Assembly (NCBI GenBank): GCA_016867265.1
Contig: VGJW01000007.1
Span: 62,001 to 126,000 of the forward strand
DNA from: Candidatus Tanganyikabacteria bacterium
Lineage (GTDB): Bacteria; Cyanobacteriota; Sericytochromatia; S15B-MN24; VGJW01
DNA length: 64,000 nucleotides
Reading direction: 5' to 3'
The translations under genes and the position numbers were made by a program. The notes beneath the pieces are model-generated. The model saw only the letters and a program-made list of their open reading frames with translations, did no database searches and was not told where the DNA came from. Of this stretch, positions 1 through 8,382 are shown in pieces (the stretch's first letter is position 1; each line of letters starts with the position of its first letter).

Positions 1-418
1 TCCGAACTGCGGGCGCCAGATGCTGATCAAGAGCACGTGGCGTGGGTCCTTCCTCGGGTGCGAGGGCTACCCCGAATGCAAGACGACCGCGCCCATCATC
101 AAGCGCACCGGCCAACGCTGCAAGCGCGAGGGCTGCACCGGCGAGGTCATCGAGCGGACCAGCCGCACGGGCAAGGTGTTCTTCGGTTGCGATACCTACC
201 CGGCCTGCAACTGGACCAGTTGGGGCGAGCCTCAGGACACGCCCTGCCCCAAGTGCGGGGCCACGTGGATGGTCAAGAAGTTCCCGCGGGCCAAGGGTCG
301 GCGGCCTTACCTGCAGTGTGCCGTCGTCGAGTGCAAGCAGATCGTCAACATGCCCTCCACGCCCAAGAAGGACGATGCGGCTGGCGACGAGGACGGGGAA
401 GTTCCGGCGAAGGCATGA
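1..418 (+). CDS. topA: DNA topoisomerase I, C-terminal zinc-ribbon part (partial)
   Basis: The frame is open from base 2 and the gene begins outside the window. The visible 138 residues hold three consecutive topoisomerase-type zinc ribbons: a first starting CGRQM and closing GCEGYPEC, a second with RCKREGC and GCDTYPAC, and a third with CPKCG and QCAVVEC. The tail is acidic and Lys-rich, as is usual for TopA ends. Type IA topoisomerases relax negative supercoils; these ribbons bind single-stranded DNA and the catalytic core is not in view. The stop codon overlaps the ATG of trmFO (ATGA), so the two are co-transcribed. The topA-trmFO order is known from Firmicutes and relatives. Confidence 0.93.
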   Translation, partial: PNCGRQMLIKSTWRGSFLGCEGYPECKTTAPIIKRTGQRCKREGCTGEVIERTSRTGKVFFGCDTYPACNWTSWGEPQDTPCPKCGATWMVKKFPRAKGRRPYLQCAVVECKQIVNMPSTPKKDDAAGDEDGEVPAKA

Positions 419-1731
419 CGACCGTCCACGTCGTCGGGGGCGGCCTTGCCGGCAGCGAGGCTGCCTGGCAACTTGCACGCCAAGGCCTGGACGTGGTGCT
501 GCATGAGATGCGGCCCACGCGACCGACACCGGCGCACAAGGGAGATGGCCTCGCGGAGCTGGTCTGCTCTAACTCGCTCGGGTCGGACACCACCGGCAGC
601 GCGCCTGCCTTGCTCAAGGCCGAGATGCGTCACCTCGGGTCCGTCATCCTCGATGCGGCCGCGGAAGCCCGCGTACCGGCCGGTGCGGCACTCGCCGTGG
701 ACCGGGACGTGTTCTCGGTCGCCGTGACACGTCGCCTTGCCTCCCTGCCGAACCTGCGCCTCTCGCGTGACGAGGTCGTCTGCCTCGACGGTCCCGTCGT
801 CGTCGCCAGCGGGCCCCTCACCTCGCCTGATCTTGCCGCGCACCTGCAGGCTCAACTGGGCGTGGACCAGCTGCACTTCTTCGACGCGGCCGCGCCCGTG
901 GTGACGCGCGAATCGCTCGACATGGACCGGCTCTTCGTCGCCTCGCGCTGGGACAAGGGAGAGGCTGCCTACCTCAATGCCCCGATGAACCGCGAGGAAT
1001 ATGCCGCCTTCCATGCCGCCCTCGTGGAGGCCGAGAATACCGTCCTGCACCTCGAGGAGGAGAAGGATGTCGCGTTCTTCGAGGGCTGCCTGCCCGTCGA
1101 GGTCCTGGCCCGCCGGGGCGTGGACACCCTTCGCTACGGCCCCATGAAGCCCGTGGGCCTGACGGACCCCCGTACGGGCCGCTGGCCCTATGCCTGCGTG
1201 CAGTTGCGGCAGGACACCGTGACCGGCGACATGTTCAACTTGGTCGGCTTCCAGACCCAACTCAAGTGGGGTGACCAGAAGCGGGTGTTCTCGATGATTC
1301 CGGGGCTGGCCGAGGCCGAGTTCGTCCGGCTGGGCGTGATGCACCGCAACACGTATCTCGCAAGCCCGGCCTTCCTCGAGCCGACCATGCTGCGCCGCGG
1401 CCGTGCGGACCAGGCGTTTGCCGGCACCCTCATCGGGGTCGAGGGCTATACGGAAGCCGCCGCCACCGGTCTGCTCGCCGGCATCAACCTAGGCCGGGCC
1501 CTGCGAGGACACGCACCTCTTGTCCTGCCCACCACCACGATGCTGGGAGCCTTGGCCCGCTACGTGGCGTCGGCCGACCCCGCGAACTTCCAACCCATGA
1601 ATGCCAACTGGGGTCTTGTCGATCCATGGCCGGAACGCATGCGGGACAAGTCAGAACGCCGTCGGCGCCAAGGCGAGCGTGCCCTGTCGGACCTGAGCGC
1701 CATCGTCGACCCGATCACGGCAAGGGCCTGA
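415..1731 (+). CDS. trmFO: TrmFO: methylenetetrahydrofolate-tRNA (uracil-54-C5) methyltransferase
   Basis: A 438-residue flavoprotein that makes ribothymidine at position 54 of the tRNA T-loop, using 5,10-methylenetetrahydrofolate as carbon donor and FADH2 as reductant. The start at 415 overlaps the topA stop by four bases. The N-terminus carries the FAD-binding VHVVGGGLAGSEAA motif followed by the family-typical HEMRP and ELVCSNS segments. Further family signatures are YAACVQLR-like, GFQTQLKWGDQ and, near the C-terminus, GVEGYTEAAATGLLAG. Length and motif order are those of an intact family member. TrmFO (rather than SAM-dependent TrmA) is typical of Firmicutes, the cyanobacterial lineage, some proteobacteria and Deinococcota. 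Confidence 0.97.
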   Translation: MTTVHVVGGGLAGSEAAWQLARQGLDVVLHEMRPTRPTPAHKGDGLAELVCSNSLGSDTTGSAPALLKAEMRHLGSVILDAAAEARVPAGAALAVDRDVFSVAVTRRLASLPNLRLSRDEVVCLDGPVVVASGPLTSPDLAAHLQAQLGVDQLHFFDAAAPVVTRESLDMDRLFVASRWDKGEAAYLNAPMNREEYAAFHAALVEAENTVLHLEEEKDVAFFEGCLPVEVLARRGVDTLRYGPMKPVGLTDPRTGRWPYACVQLRQDTVTGDMFNLVGFQTQLKWGDQKRVFSMIPGLAEAEFVRLGVMHRNTYLASPAFLEPTMLRRGRADQAFAGTLIGVEGYTEAAATGLLAGINLGRALRGHAPLVLPTTTMLGALARYVASADPANFQPMNANWGLVDPWPERMRDKSERRRRQGERALSDLSAIVDPITARA

Positions 1732-1795
1732 CGGCCAGCAGGTTGCGGCCGGGCGGTCCAAGCCACCGGTGCCGGCCTTCGGCTGCCCTGAAGCC

Positions 1796-3260
1796 ATGCC
1801 AGCCGACTCGTCGCGCCTGAGTTCCGGTATCCCGGGCCTCGACCCCTTGCTGGATGGTGGCGACCTTCCCCATCGCAGCATGCTCGTCGAAGGTCGCGCC
1901 GGTTCTGGCAAGACCTCGGTGGGCCTGCATTTCCCGGCTGCCGGCTGCAGGGAAGGGCAGCGTTGTCTCCTGATCTCGCTGGGCGAGCACACGGGGCAGA
2001 TCCTGCACGATGCGCGCGCACGTCAGCTGGACGTCGACGGGATAGACGCCCTGGATCTGAACCCTTCGGCAGAGTACTTCACGTCCCGACGCACGTACGA
2101 CCTGTTCTCGCCGGCGGAGATCGAGCGGGGCCCCATCGCCCAGACCATCACGGAAGCCATCGGCAAGCAAGCACCCGAACGCGTCTTCATCGACTCGATG
2201 GAGCAGTTCCGCCACCTGTCGCATGATCCCTTCCAGCTGCGACGTCATCTGCTGGCCCTGATGCGCTTCTTGGCCGAGCACAAGGCAACGGTGCTCTTCA
2301 GCGCCGAAGGCGCCGATCACGAGCAGGAGGACGGATTTGCCTATCTGGCCGATGGTGTCCTGCAACTGCTCCACGACGAGGTCGGCCGTGGCCTCGTCAT
2401 CCGCAAGGTACGCGGGTCAGCCTTCGATTACGGACGCCATGCCCTTCGGCTCGATCACCGGGGCCTGCAATCCTGCCCCGGGTCATGCGGGGGCTCTCTG
2501 CGATGCCGGACCCCGGCAGCCGGCTGCAATCCGGCATACCCACCCTCGATGCCATGCTGGATGGGGGGCTCGAGACCGGCACCATCACCATGCCCACGGG
2601 ACCGAGCGGTACGGCAAGAGCACGCTTGCCGCGGCGTTTGCCCTGCACCAAGCCTGCGCGGGTCGTCCGACGGCGGTCTGCAGCTTCGAGGAAGACCCGG
2701 GTGTCAGCCGGACGCGCTGCCTCGGCATGGGCCTGACCTTCGACACGGCCTTGGCCTCGGGAGCCCTCAGGCTACTGCGCCTCCATCCCCTGCGCACCAG
2801 CTTGCCCGGCTTCCAGCAACTGCTCCTGCGCGAGATCGCCCGCACGAATGCGCAGGTCGTGATCCTCGACAGCATGACGGGCTTGGCCCTGATGCACGAC
2901 ATCCGCGAGGTGGTGGCCGCCACCTTCAGCACGGCGACAATGCTGCAGGAGCTCGGGGTCACGGTGCTGCTGACGAACGAGCAGGAAGATCTGTCGAGCT
3001 TCAGGCTGTCCAACCAATCTCTGGTCTTCTTGTGCGACACCATCCTGTACCTGCGCTACTTCGAGCGCCATCATCCGGACCAGCGCGTGACGATGGGCCG
3101 GGCGATCGGCGTCCTCAAGAAGCGGCTCTCGAATTTCGAGCCCTGCCTGCGCCAGATCGAGGCAACCCGCAACGGCCTCGTGATCGGCCAGCAGATGCGG
3201 GCCATCGGCACCGTGCTCCAAGGCATGCCGACCCTCAGGGACGGCGGACCGCAGGCATGA
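1796..3260 (+). pseudogene. KaiC-like double-domain RecA ATPase, frameshifted twice
   Basis: Two KaiC/RadA-type domains can be read, but in three frames. Domain 1 (from 1796, frame of 1796) has SSGIPGLDPLLDGG, Walker A GRAGSGKTS and Walker B RVFIDSM. At about 2469 the frame changes; the linker and start of domain 2 (LQSGIPTLDAMLDGG) are read until about 2613, inside the second Walker A. The rest is read in a third frame (GKSTLAAAF, SFEEDPGVSRTR, VVILDSM). Each break is explained by one missing base: ctgca-tcctg near 2469 and ggtacgg-caag near 2613, where ACGGGCAAG would restore GTGKS. An earlier ATG at 1769 is possible. KaiC-family ATPases act as signalling hexamers with histidine kinases, and a kinase follows directly (ATGATG overlap). 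Decay or sequencing error cannot be separated from one sequence. Confidence 0.85.
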
Positions 3261-4354
3261 TGCAGCTCGGGCTGTAGCTGGGTCAGGCCGAGGATGCCCG
3301 GCTCTTCCGGACGCTCCTCGAGCCCCGGGACATCGCCATCATCGACCGTCCCGAGCTACGCCCCGGGGACCAGCGGACTGCGCTGGATCTCGCCGTAATG
3401 GACTTGCGCTCCCACCTCGACCCCGCGGACCAGATCCACGCCTGCCGCACGGCAGAGGCACCACGCTTCCTGCCCGTCCTGCTGCTCGTCCACCCCTGCG
3501 ACCTCTATCCCGCCTCGCGGCATCTCGGCTGTACCGCAGATGAAGTCGTGCTGACGCCCATCCGCCGCATCGAGTTGCGCACCCGCGTCCATTCGCTGCT
3601 GCAGGGAAGGCGAATGCCCCTCGAGCTGGAGAGCCTGCACCGCACCCGGGCCGACCAGGCCCTCGAGGAGCTGCGCTCCCTGCGCCGTCTTGAATCGCTG
3701 CGTGACCAGTTCATCGGCAGCGTCAGCCACGAACTGCGGACGCCTCTGACGACCATCATGGGTTTTGCAGAGTTGCTTGCGGACGGCCTCGCCGGCCCCC
3801 TCGGACCCGAGGCGCGCGACTTCGTCCTCGAGATCAAGCGCGCGGGACAACGCATCACCCACCTGGTCGACGAGCTGCTCGATGATGCACGGCTTCAGGC
3901 CGGCACCCTCCAGGTGAATCCGGAACCCGTGGATCCCTTGGCGCACATGCGTGCCGTGGCGTGCAGCCTGGGCCCCCAGCTCAAGGCCGGGAACCTGGGT
4001 CTTGAGCTGGACCTGCCCGGCAGTTGTCCGCCCGTGATGCCGGATCCCCGGCGGCTCGACCAAGTCCTGCTCAACCTGCTGTCGAATGCGATCCGTCACA
4101 GTCCGCCCCGCGGCATCATCGACGTGGGCCTCGCCAACCGGGATGGCGGCATCCGGATCGAGGTCCGGGATCACGGGCCCGACATCAGCATGGACGACCG
4201 CAAGCTGCTCTTCCAGCGCTAACGCCAGATCGGACCCGCAGCCAGCGGGGGAACGGGTCTCGGCCTCGCCATCGCACGAGCCATCGTCGAAGCCCACAGC
4301 GGCGGGATTGGCGTCGAGAGCCATCCGGGCCGCGGGGCGACCTTCTGGTTCTGA
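3260..4354 (+). pseudogene. Histidine kinase with receiver-like N-terminus, interrupted by two in-frame stops
   Basis: The frame opens with ATG at 3260, overlapping the end of the KaiC-like gene, but meets TAG at 3275 after five codons. It then continues through a degenerate receiver-like region, a helical linker and a HisKA box (SVSHELRTPLTTIMGFAELL, phospho-His in SHEL). Next come the N box (LLNLLSNAIRHSPP) and G1 (VRDHGPDIS). A TAA at 4220-4222 falls where the F box expects an aromatic residue (LFQR-stop-RQIG; TAC to TAA would be one change). The same frame then gives the G2 box [20 protein letters not shown] and a normal end at 4354. The longest open piece (3398-4222) lacks the last ATP-binding loop, so it should be inactive unless the stops are read through or are errors. 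Confidence 0.82.
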
Positions 4355-4369
4355 CTGCCGATACGCACG

Positions 4370-4389
4370 CAGGCCGAGGAAGCGGCCTG
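4370..4389. terminator. Hairpin between convergent genes
   Basis: A perfect 7-base-pair inverted repeat, CAGGCCG - aggaag - CGGCCTG, lies in the 43-base gap between the kinase remnant (+) and the HEAT protein gene (-). There is no T-tract on either side, so it is a candidate bidirectional terminator on position and symmetry only. Confidence 0.4.
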
Positions 4390-4397
4390 AGCCCGGC

Positions 4398-4916
4398 TCA
4401 GCGCGCGGCGGCCCCGAGCTTGCGCAAGGCCATGTCACAGGCCGAACGCACCACGAAGGTCGGGAAGCGGGACTTGGCCAAACGAAGAGGCTCGACGGCC
4501 CGCGCATCAGCGAGCTTGCCCAAGGTCTCGGAGGCCGCCTTGGCCAACTGCGGATCGTCGCCTTCCTCGAGGAAGATACGGCAGATGTCAGGCACAAGCT
4601 GGCCCAGGCCGTGCCGGCCGATGGCCGTCAGGACGGCCGTGCGCACGACGGTCTCGGGGTCGGTGAGCGCATCGAGCAGGATGGCCAGCATGCCGGGCTC
4701 GGCGCCATGGTAGGCCAGGACGTAAAGGCCACGACGACGGCGGGCGTGTTCCTCGTGGCGAGCCGCTTCGCGAAACGGGGCCAGATCCGGCCAGATCCCG
4801 TCCTCGGCGACGGCCTGAACCGCCTTGAAGAAATTGTCCTCGTCCGGACGATCGAACAGCTCCATCATCGTCGCGGCGGGAGACCCCGCCGCAGCAGACA
4901 CAGGACGATCGGGCAC
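4398..4916 (-). CDS. HEAT-repeat-like protein of unknown function
   Basis: A 172-residue helical protein. The C-terminal two thirds read as HEAT/PBS-lyase-like repeats: a [19 protein letters not shown] unit, then [19 protein letters not shown], then a unit ending MALRKLG. Such repeats form alpha-solenoid surfaces for protein contacts; the partner is not indicated. The GTG at 4916 is preceded by GGAAG five bases upstream; an ATG pair at 4868 (MMELFD) is an alternative and would trim 16 residues. It is transcribed away from tdk and convergent with the kinase remnant. Confidence 0.7.
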   Translation of the reverse strand: MPDRPVSAAAGSPAATMMELFDRPDEDNFFKAVQAVAEDGIWPDLAPFREAARHEEHARRRRGLYVLAYHGAEPGMLAILLDALTDPETVVRTAVLTAIGRHGLGQLVPDICRIFLEEGDDPQLAKAASETLGKLADARAVEPLRLAKSRFPTFVVRSACDMALRKLGAAAR

Positions 4917-4983
4917 GTTGCTTCCGCTACTCCGGCTTGTCTCGGCGACAGCTACTCCTGTACCCCATCTGGAGGCTGTCGTC

Positions 4984-4989
4984 TATCAT
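4984..4989 (+). promoter_or_regulatory. Candidate -10 element for tdk
   Basis: TATCAT in the 106-base divergent gap between the HEAT gene and tdk. It lies 33 bases before the tdk start, leaving room for a leader with the GGGAGGG ribosome site. No clear -35 is seen. Confidence 0.35.
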
Positions 4990-5022
4990 GATCAAGTCAC
5001 TTCGTATCCTCGGGGAGGGTCC

Positions 5023-5661
5023 ATGGCCGGCTTCTACGCACCTGCGTTCAGCCAGGGCTGGATCGAGGTCATCTGCGGATCGATGTACTGCGGCAAGACC
5101 GAGGAACTCATCCGTCGCGTCCGCCGCGCTGAAATTGCGCGCCAGAAGGTTCAGGCCTTCAAGCCCATGATCGACAACCGCTACTTTCCCGAGGACATCT
5201 CCTCGCACGGCGGCTTGCGCATGCGCGCCATCCGGGCGGAAGGCTCCGCCGAAATCCTGCCCCTCATCGAGCCCGACACCCAGATCGTGGCATTGGACGA
5301 GGTGCAGTTCTTCGACATCGGCATGGTCGAGGTCGTCCAGCATCTGGCCGACACCGGCCGACGGGTCATCTGCGCGGGCCTCGACATGGACTTCAGGGGC
5401 CAGCCCTTCACCCTGATGCCCCAGCTCCTCGCCATTGCCGAGAAGGTCGAGAAACTGACGGCCATCTGCGTCCTCTGCGGCGGTCCCGCCACGCGCAGCC
5501 AGCGCCTGATCGACGGGCGTCCCGCTTCTTGGGACGATCCCATCGTGCTCGTGGGGGCGAGCGAATCCTACGAGCCGCGCTGCCGCCAGCACCACGTCAT
5601 CCCGAGGCCGGAGCAGCTGCCGCTCTCGCCGCTCGAGACCCGCACCCCCGTGGCTTCCTGA
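5023..5661 (+). CDS. tdk: Thymidine kinase (type II, zinc-lid)
   Basis: A 212-residue thymidine kinase that phosphorylates thymidine to dTMP in nucleoside salvage. It shows the P-loop [14 protein letters not shown] near residue 20, the Walker B-like [10 protein letters not shown], the GLDMDFRG segment, a zinc-lid CVLCG, and the thymidine-binding loop [10 protein letters not shown]. The second metal pair is Cys/His rather than Cys/Cys. The start at 5023 is set by GGGAGGG three bases upstream and by the family length; the frame is open further upstream but without homology. Confidence 0.95.
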   Translation: MAGFYAPAFSQGWIEVICGSMYCGKTEELIRRVRRAEIARQKVQAFKPMIDNRYFPEDISSHGGLRMRAIRAEGSAEILPLIEPDTQIVALDEVQFFDIGMVEVVQHLADTGRRVICAGLDMDFRGQPFTLMPQLLAIAEKVEKLTAICVLCGGPATRSQRLIDGRPASWDDPIVLVGASESYEPRCRQHHVIPRPEQLPLSPLETRTPVAS

Positions 5662-5668
5662 GGCGCCC

Positions 5669-6571
5669 ATGCGCATCGAGGATCGCGACGCGTTCCTGTT
5701 GCACCTCGAAGTCGAGCGCAACCTCTCTCCCCATACGGTGTCGGCGTATGGCCGGGACCTCGCCCAATTCATCGCTTGGCTCGGTGACGATCCCCTGCGC
5801 GCAGATCAAAAAAGACTGCGTGCGTGGACCCAGCAGCTGGGTCGCGACGGCCTCGCGCCCCGCAGCCGCGAGCGCAAGATCGCCGCCGTACGGGCCTACT
5901 ACCGCTATCTGGTCCGCCTGCGCGTCCTCGAGTCCGATCCCACGCAGGGCCTGAGACCCCCGAAGCGTCCGCAGCGCCTGCCCCGGTTCCTCGACGCGCC
6001 AGAAACCGCCGCCCTGCTTGCCGCTCCGGACCCGGCCACCCCGCAAGGCCTGCGGGACCGGGCGCTCATGGCCATGCTGGACGCTTCCGGAGTACGCATC
6101 AGCGAACTCATCGCGCTGACCGTCACCATCATCCGCGGCCTTGGTCCCGATGCCAATGGCCTCGTCGAGCTGCCGGTCTTCGGCAAGGGCCGGAAGGAGC
6201 GCCGCGTCCTCGTCGATCCCGGCGCGTGGCAGGCACTGGAAAGGTACCTCGCGTCCGGTCGTCCGGTGCTGGCCGGCCGTGCGTGGGGACAAACGGACGC
6301 TCTGTTCCTGGGCCCATCCGGAAGCGCCCTGACCGTGCGGTCCGCCCAGCGCCTGATCGCGGCCCACGCGCGCAGGGCCGGCCTCTTGCAGCATGTGACG
6401 CCGCACATGCTGCGCCACGGCTTTGCGACGCACCTGCTCGAACGCGGCGTGGACCTGAGGAGCGTGCAGGAATTGCTGGGACACCAGACCCTGTCCACGA
6501 CGCAGATCTACACCCACGTCACGCAAGATCGCCTGCGCGAGGTCTACCACCGGACCCACGCCCGGCCGTGA
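5669..6571 (+). CDS. Tyrosine recombinase of the XerC/XerD family
   Basis: A 300-residue site-specific recombinase, the expected length for XerC/XerD, which resolve chromosome dimers at dif. The N-terminal SAM-like domain starts HLEVERNLSPHTVSAYGRDL. All catalytic residues are present: Arg in ASGVRISELIAL, Lys in GKGRKERRV, HxxR in THPHMLRHG-like HMLRHGFATHLL, the second His in LLGHQTLSTTQIYTHV and the nucleophile Tyr in that same segment. It starts seven bases after tdk. In Firmicutes xerC follows trmFO directly; here the kaiC-kinase-HEAT-tdk block lies between. XerC and XerD cannot be told apart without a tree. Confidence 0.92.
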   Translation: MRIEDRDAFLLHLEVERNLSPHTVSAYGRDLAQFIAWLGDDPLRADQKRLRAWTQQLGRDGLAPRSRERKIAAVRAYYRYLVRLRVLESDPTQGLRPPKRPQRLPRFLDAPETAALLAAPDPATPQGLRDRALMAMLDASGVRISELIALTVTIIRGLGPDANGLVELPVFGKGRKERRVLVDPGAWQALERYLASGRPVLAGRAWGQTDALFLGPSGSALTVRSAQRLIAAHARRAGLLQHVTPHMLRHGFATHLLERGVDLRSVQELLGHQTLSTTQIYTHVTQDRLREVYHRTHARP

Positions 6572-6603
6572 CGCGCAACCACGCGCAGCGGGCGGGCGTG
6601 GCG

Positions 6604-6609
6604 TAGAAT
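6604..6609 (+). promoter_or_regulatory. -10 element six bases before start (leaderless)
   Basis: TAGAAT, then six bases, then ATG at 6616, with no ribosome-binding site. The same spacing recurs at 58197, 59434 and, on the minus strand, 62671. This implies a leaderless mRNA. Confidence 0.55.
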
Positions 6610-6615
6610 CGGGCC

Positions 6616-8382
6616 ATGCCCTTCGAGCCGCCCCCGTTTCCGGCCGCTCCGGCCGAACGCAGTCGCCGGATCGTGCGGCTGGCGCTTTCAGGCGACCTCG
6701 AGGCCTCGGCCCGCCTCGCCCGCGAACAGGAAGACCCGGAAGACCTCTATCTGGATCTGGTGCTTGCTGCCGCCGCCGCGCGCCAGGCGGCACCTCAGGG
6801 ATTCGCCGCCGCCCGTTGGTCCGAGGCCATCGCCCACTACCGCCCCTTGGTCGAGGAAGGCCTCTCCGGCCTTCACCTGCGCTACCTCGGCGAGGCGTTG
6901 CCCCTCCTCGGGGCCGAAGGCCAATGGGCCCTGCTCCAGGCCCTCGAACCCGAGGTCGACGCCCTGGGGGCCCTGACGGCAGCCCATGAACCTCCCGGGG
7001 GCTTTGTCCGCACCCTCAACGACCTGGTCTTCGGCCTCTATGGCCGCGAGCAAGGCCTGCAGGCGATTCTGGCCCACGGCGCCAGCCACCTGCTGTTGGC
7101 GGACATGGCGGATCGCCTGCCCGATGCCCCCGACATCGACGAGGCCCTGCACGTCCTGCTGCGTCGCGCCGGCGACGACGCCGGTGGCTGGGTCGACCGC
7201 AATGCCAAGGGTGGCAGCCCTTTCACACGCGAGCAACTCAAACGCGCCCTGCTCAAACAGATGGTTGCCCTGACCCTGCTGCACCAACGCGGGCACGACA
7301 TCACGGAACTGGCGCGAACAGGCATCTCGTGGGCAAGGATGGAGGCGCTGCCGCGCCCGCTGCGCCTCGAGATGCTCACGACCACCGCCGCGTTGCTGGA
7401 GCGTACGTCTCCCTCGGTGCGCGCCGCGCTCGCGCCCCTGTGGCGCGCTGCCGCGCTGCCGGCCGATTGGCACCGCGAGGGGCTGCCGCGCCGGTACGCC
7501 GGCCTGATGGCCCAGTTGCTCGCCCACTTCGTGGCCGAGGTGCCCACGCTTGCGGACGAACTGGAGGCCACCCTCTCGTGGTTCCTCGACCACAGCCAGA
7601 TTCTGGACGCCGACCAAGCCGAGGAGACAGCCCTCAACCTTTCGGAAGCCCTGTCCCGCCTGCCCGGGGAGCGGCACCCGGCAGGTCTGATCGAGTTGCT
7701 CGGCTGGTGTCGCCAGGAAGCCCCCGGTGTCGTGCCCAGGGTCCTTGCCGACCTGTCCGGTGCAACGGGATGCACGCCAGATGCGCACGAAACGGGATGG
7801 CCACGGACACCCACCGCGGCATGGCGTGTCGTCCGGGAGGCCCGCGAAGGCTTGCGTCCCCGCTTGGCCGCCGAGGCCCTGCGCCTTGCGCCGTGGTCGC
7901 TGGCGCAAGTTTTGTCCGAGGCAGACCTTGAGGACAGGCTCGCTGCAGCCAACCTGCTGACGACCCATCCCGATGCACTTGCCCAAGCCGGGCTCGGGCC
8001 CCGGATCCGGTCTCTCTTGCGCCAGGCTTGGCCGACGGGCCAGGCAGCCCGGACCCTCGACCTGCTTGAGGACGATGGCCCCGACCCGATCTGGGCCATC
8101 CTGCTGCAGGCCGCCTGGACCGGCGAGGACGATCCCGTCCTTGCGCACGACCAGGCCCTTAGGCAGATCCTGCCCCTCGTGGCCGCGCGGGACGTGCGCC
8201 TCAGTTTGCGCGTGGCCGGCGGCTTCTCCAACCGCAACCACACCAGCTGGTTCGTCGGCCACATGCTGGAAGGTGGCTGGCTCGAGGCCACCACGGCACG
8301 AGAACTCGACGAGGCGGCGCCACACCCCTTCCTCGTCGGAGCCATGGACCTCGAGCAAGCCCGGAGCCGCACGGACGCGTGA
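6616..8382 (+). CDS. Large helical protein, unrecognised
   Basis: A 588-residue protein with no signal peptide, no membrane segment and no motif I recognise. It is rich in Ala, Leu, Arg and Glu with regular amphipathic helical stretches (for example LVLAAAAARQAAP and ALRLAPWSLAQVLSEADLEDRL), so an alpha-solenoid fold is plausible. The start is supported by the leaderless -10 at 6604. The stop overlaps the GTG of the next gene (GTGA), so the two form one unit. GC-rich codon use matches its neighbours. Function unknown. Confidence 0.75.
   Translation: MPFEPPPFPAAPAERSRRIVRLALSGDLEASARLAREQEDPEDLYLDLVLAAAAARQAAPQGFAAARWSEAIAHYRPLVEEGLSGLHLRYLGEALPLLGAEGQWALLQALEPEVDALGALTAAHEPPGGFVRTLNDLVFGLYGREQGLQAILAHGASHLLLADMADRLPDAPDIDEALHVLLRRAGDDAGGWVDRNAKGGSPFTREQLKRALLKQMVALTLLHQRGHDITELARTGISWARMEALPRPLRLEMLTTTAALLERTSPSVRAALAPLWRAAALPADWHREGLPRRYAGLMAQLLAHFVAEVPTLADELEATLSWFLDHSQILDADQAEETALNLSEALSRLPGERHPAGLIELLGWCRQEAPGVVPRVLADLSGATGCTPDAHETGWPRTPTAAWRVVREAREGLRPRLAAEALRLAPWSLAQVLSEADLEDRLAAANLLTTHPDALAQAGLGPRIRSLLRQAWPTGQAARTLDLLEDDGPDPIWAILLQAAWTGEDDPVLAHDQALRQILPLVAARDVRLSLRVAGGFSNRNHTSWFVGHMLEGGWLEATTARELDEAAPHPFLVGAMDLEQARSRTDA

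Noticed and set aside
3275-4222. TAG and TAA in the kinase as recoded codons (pyrrolysine or read-through)
   Set aside because: Different stop types, no hairpin or special residue at these positions in the family; nonsense mutation or error is simpler.
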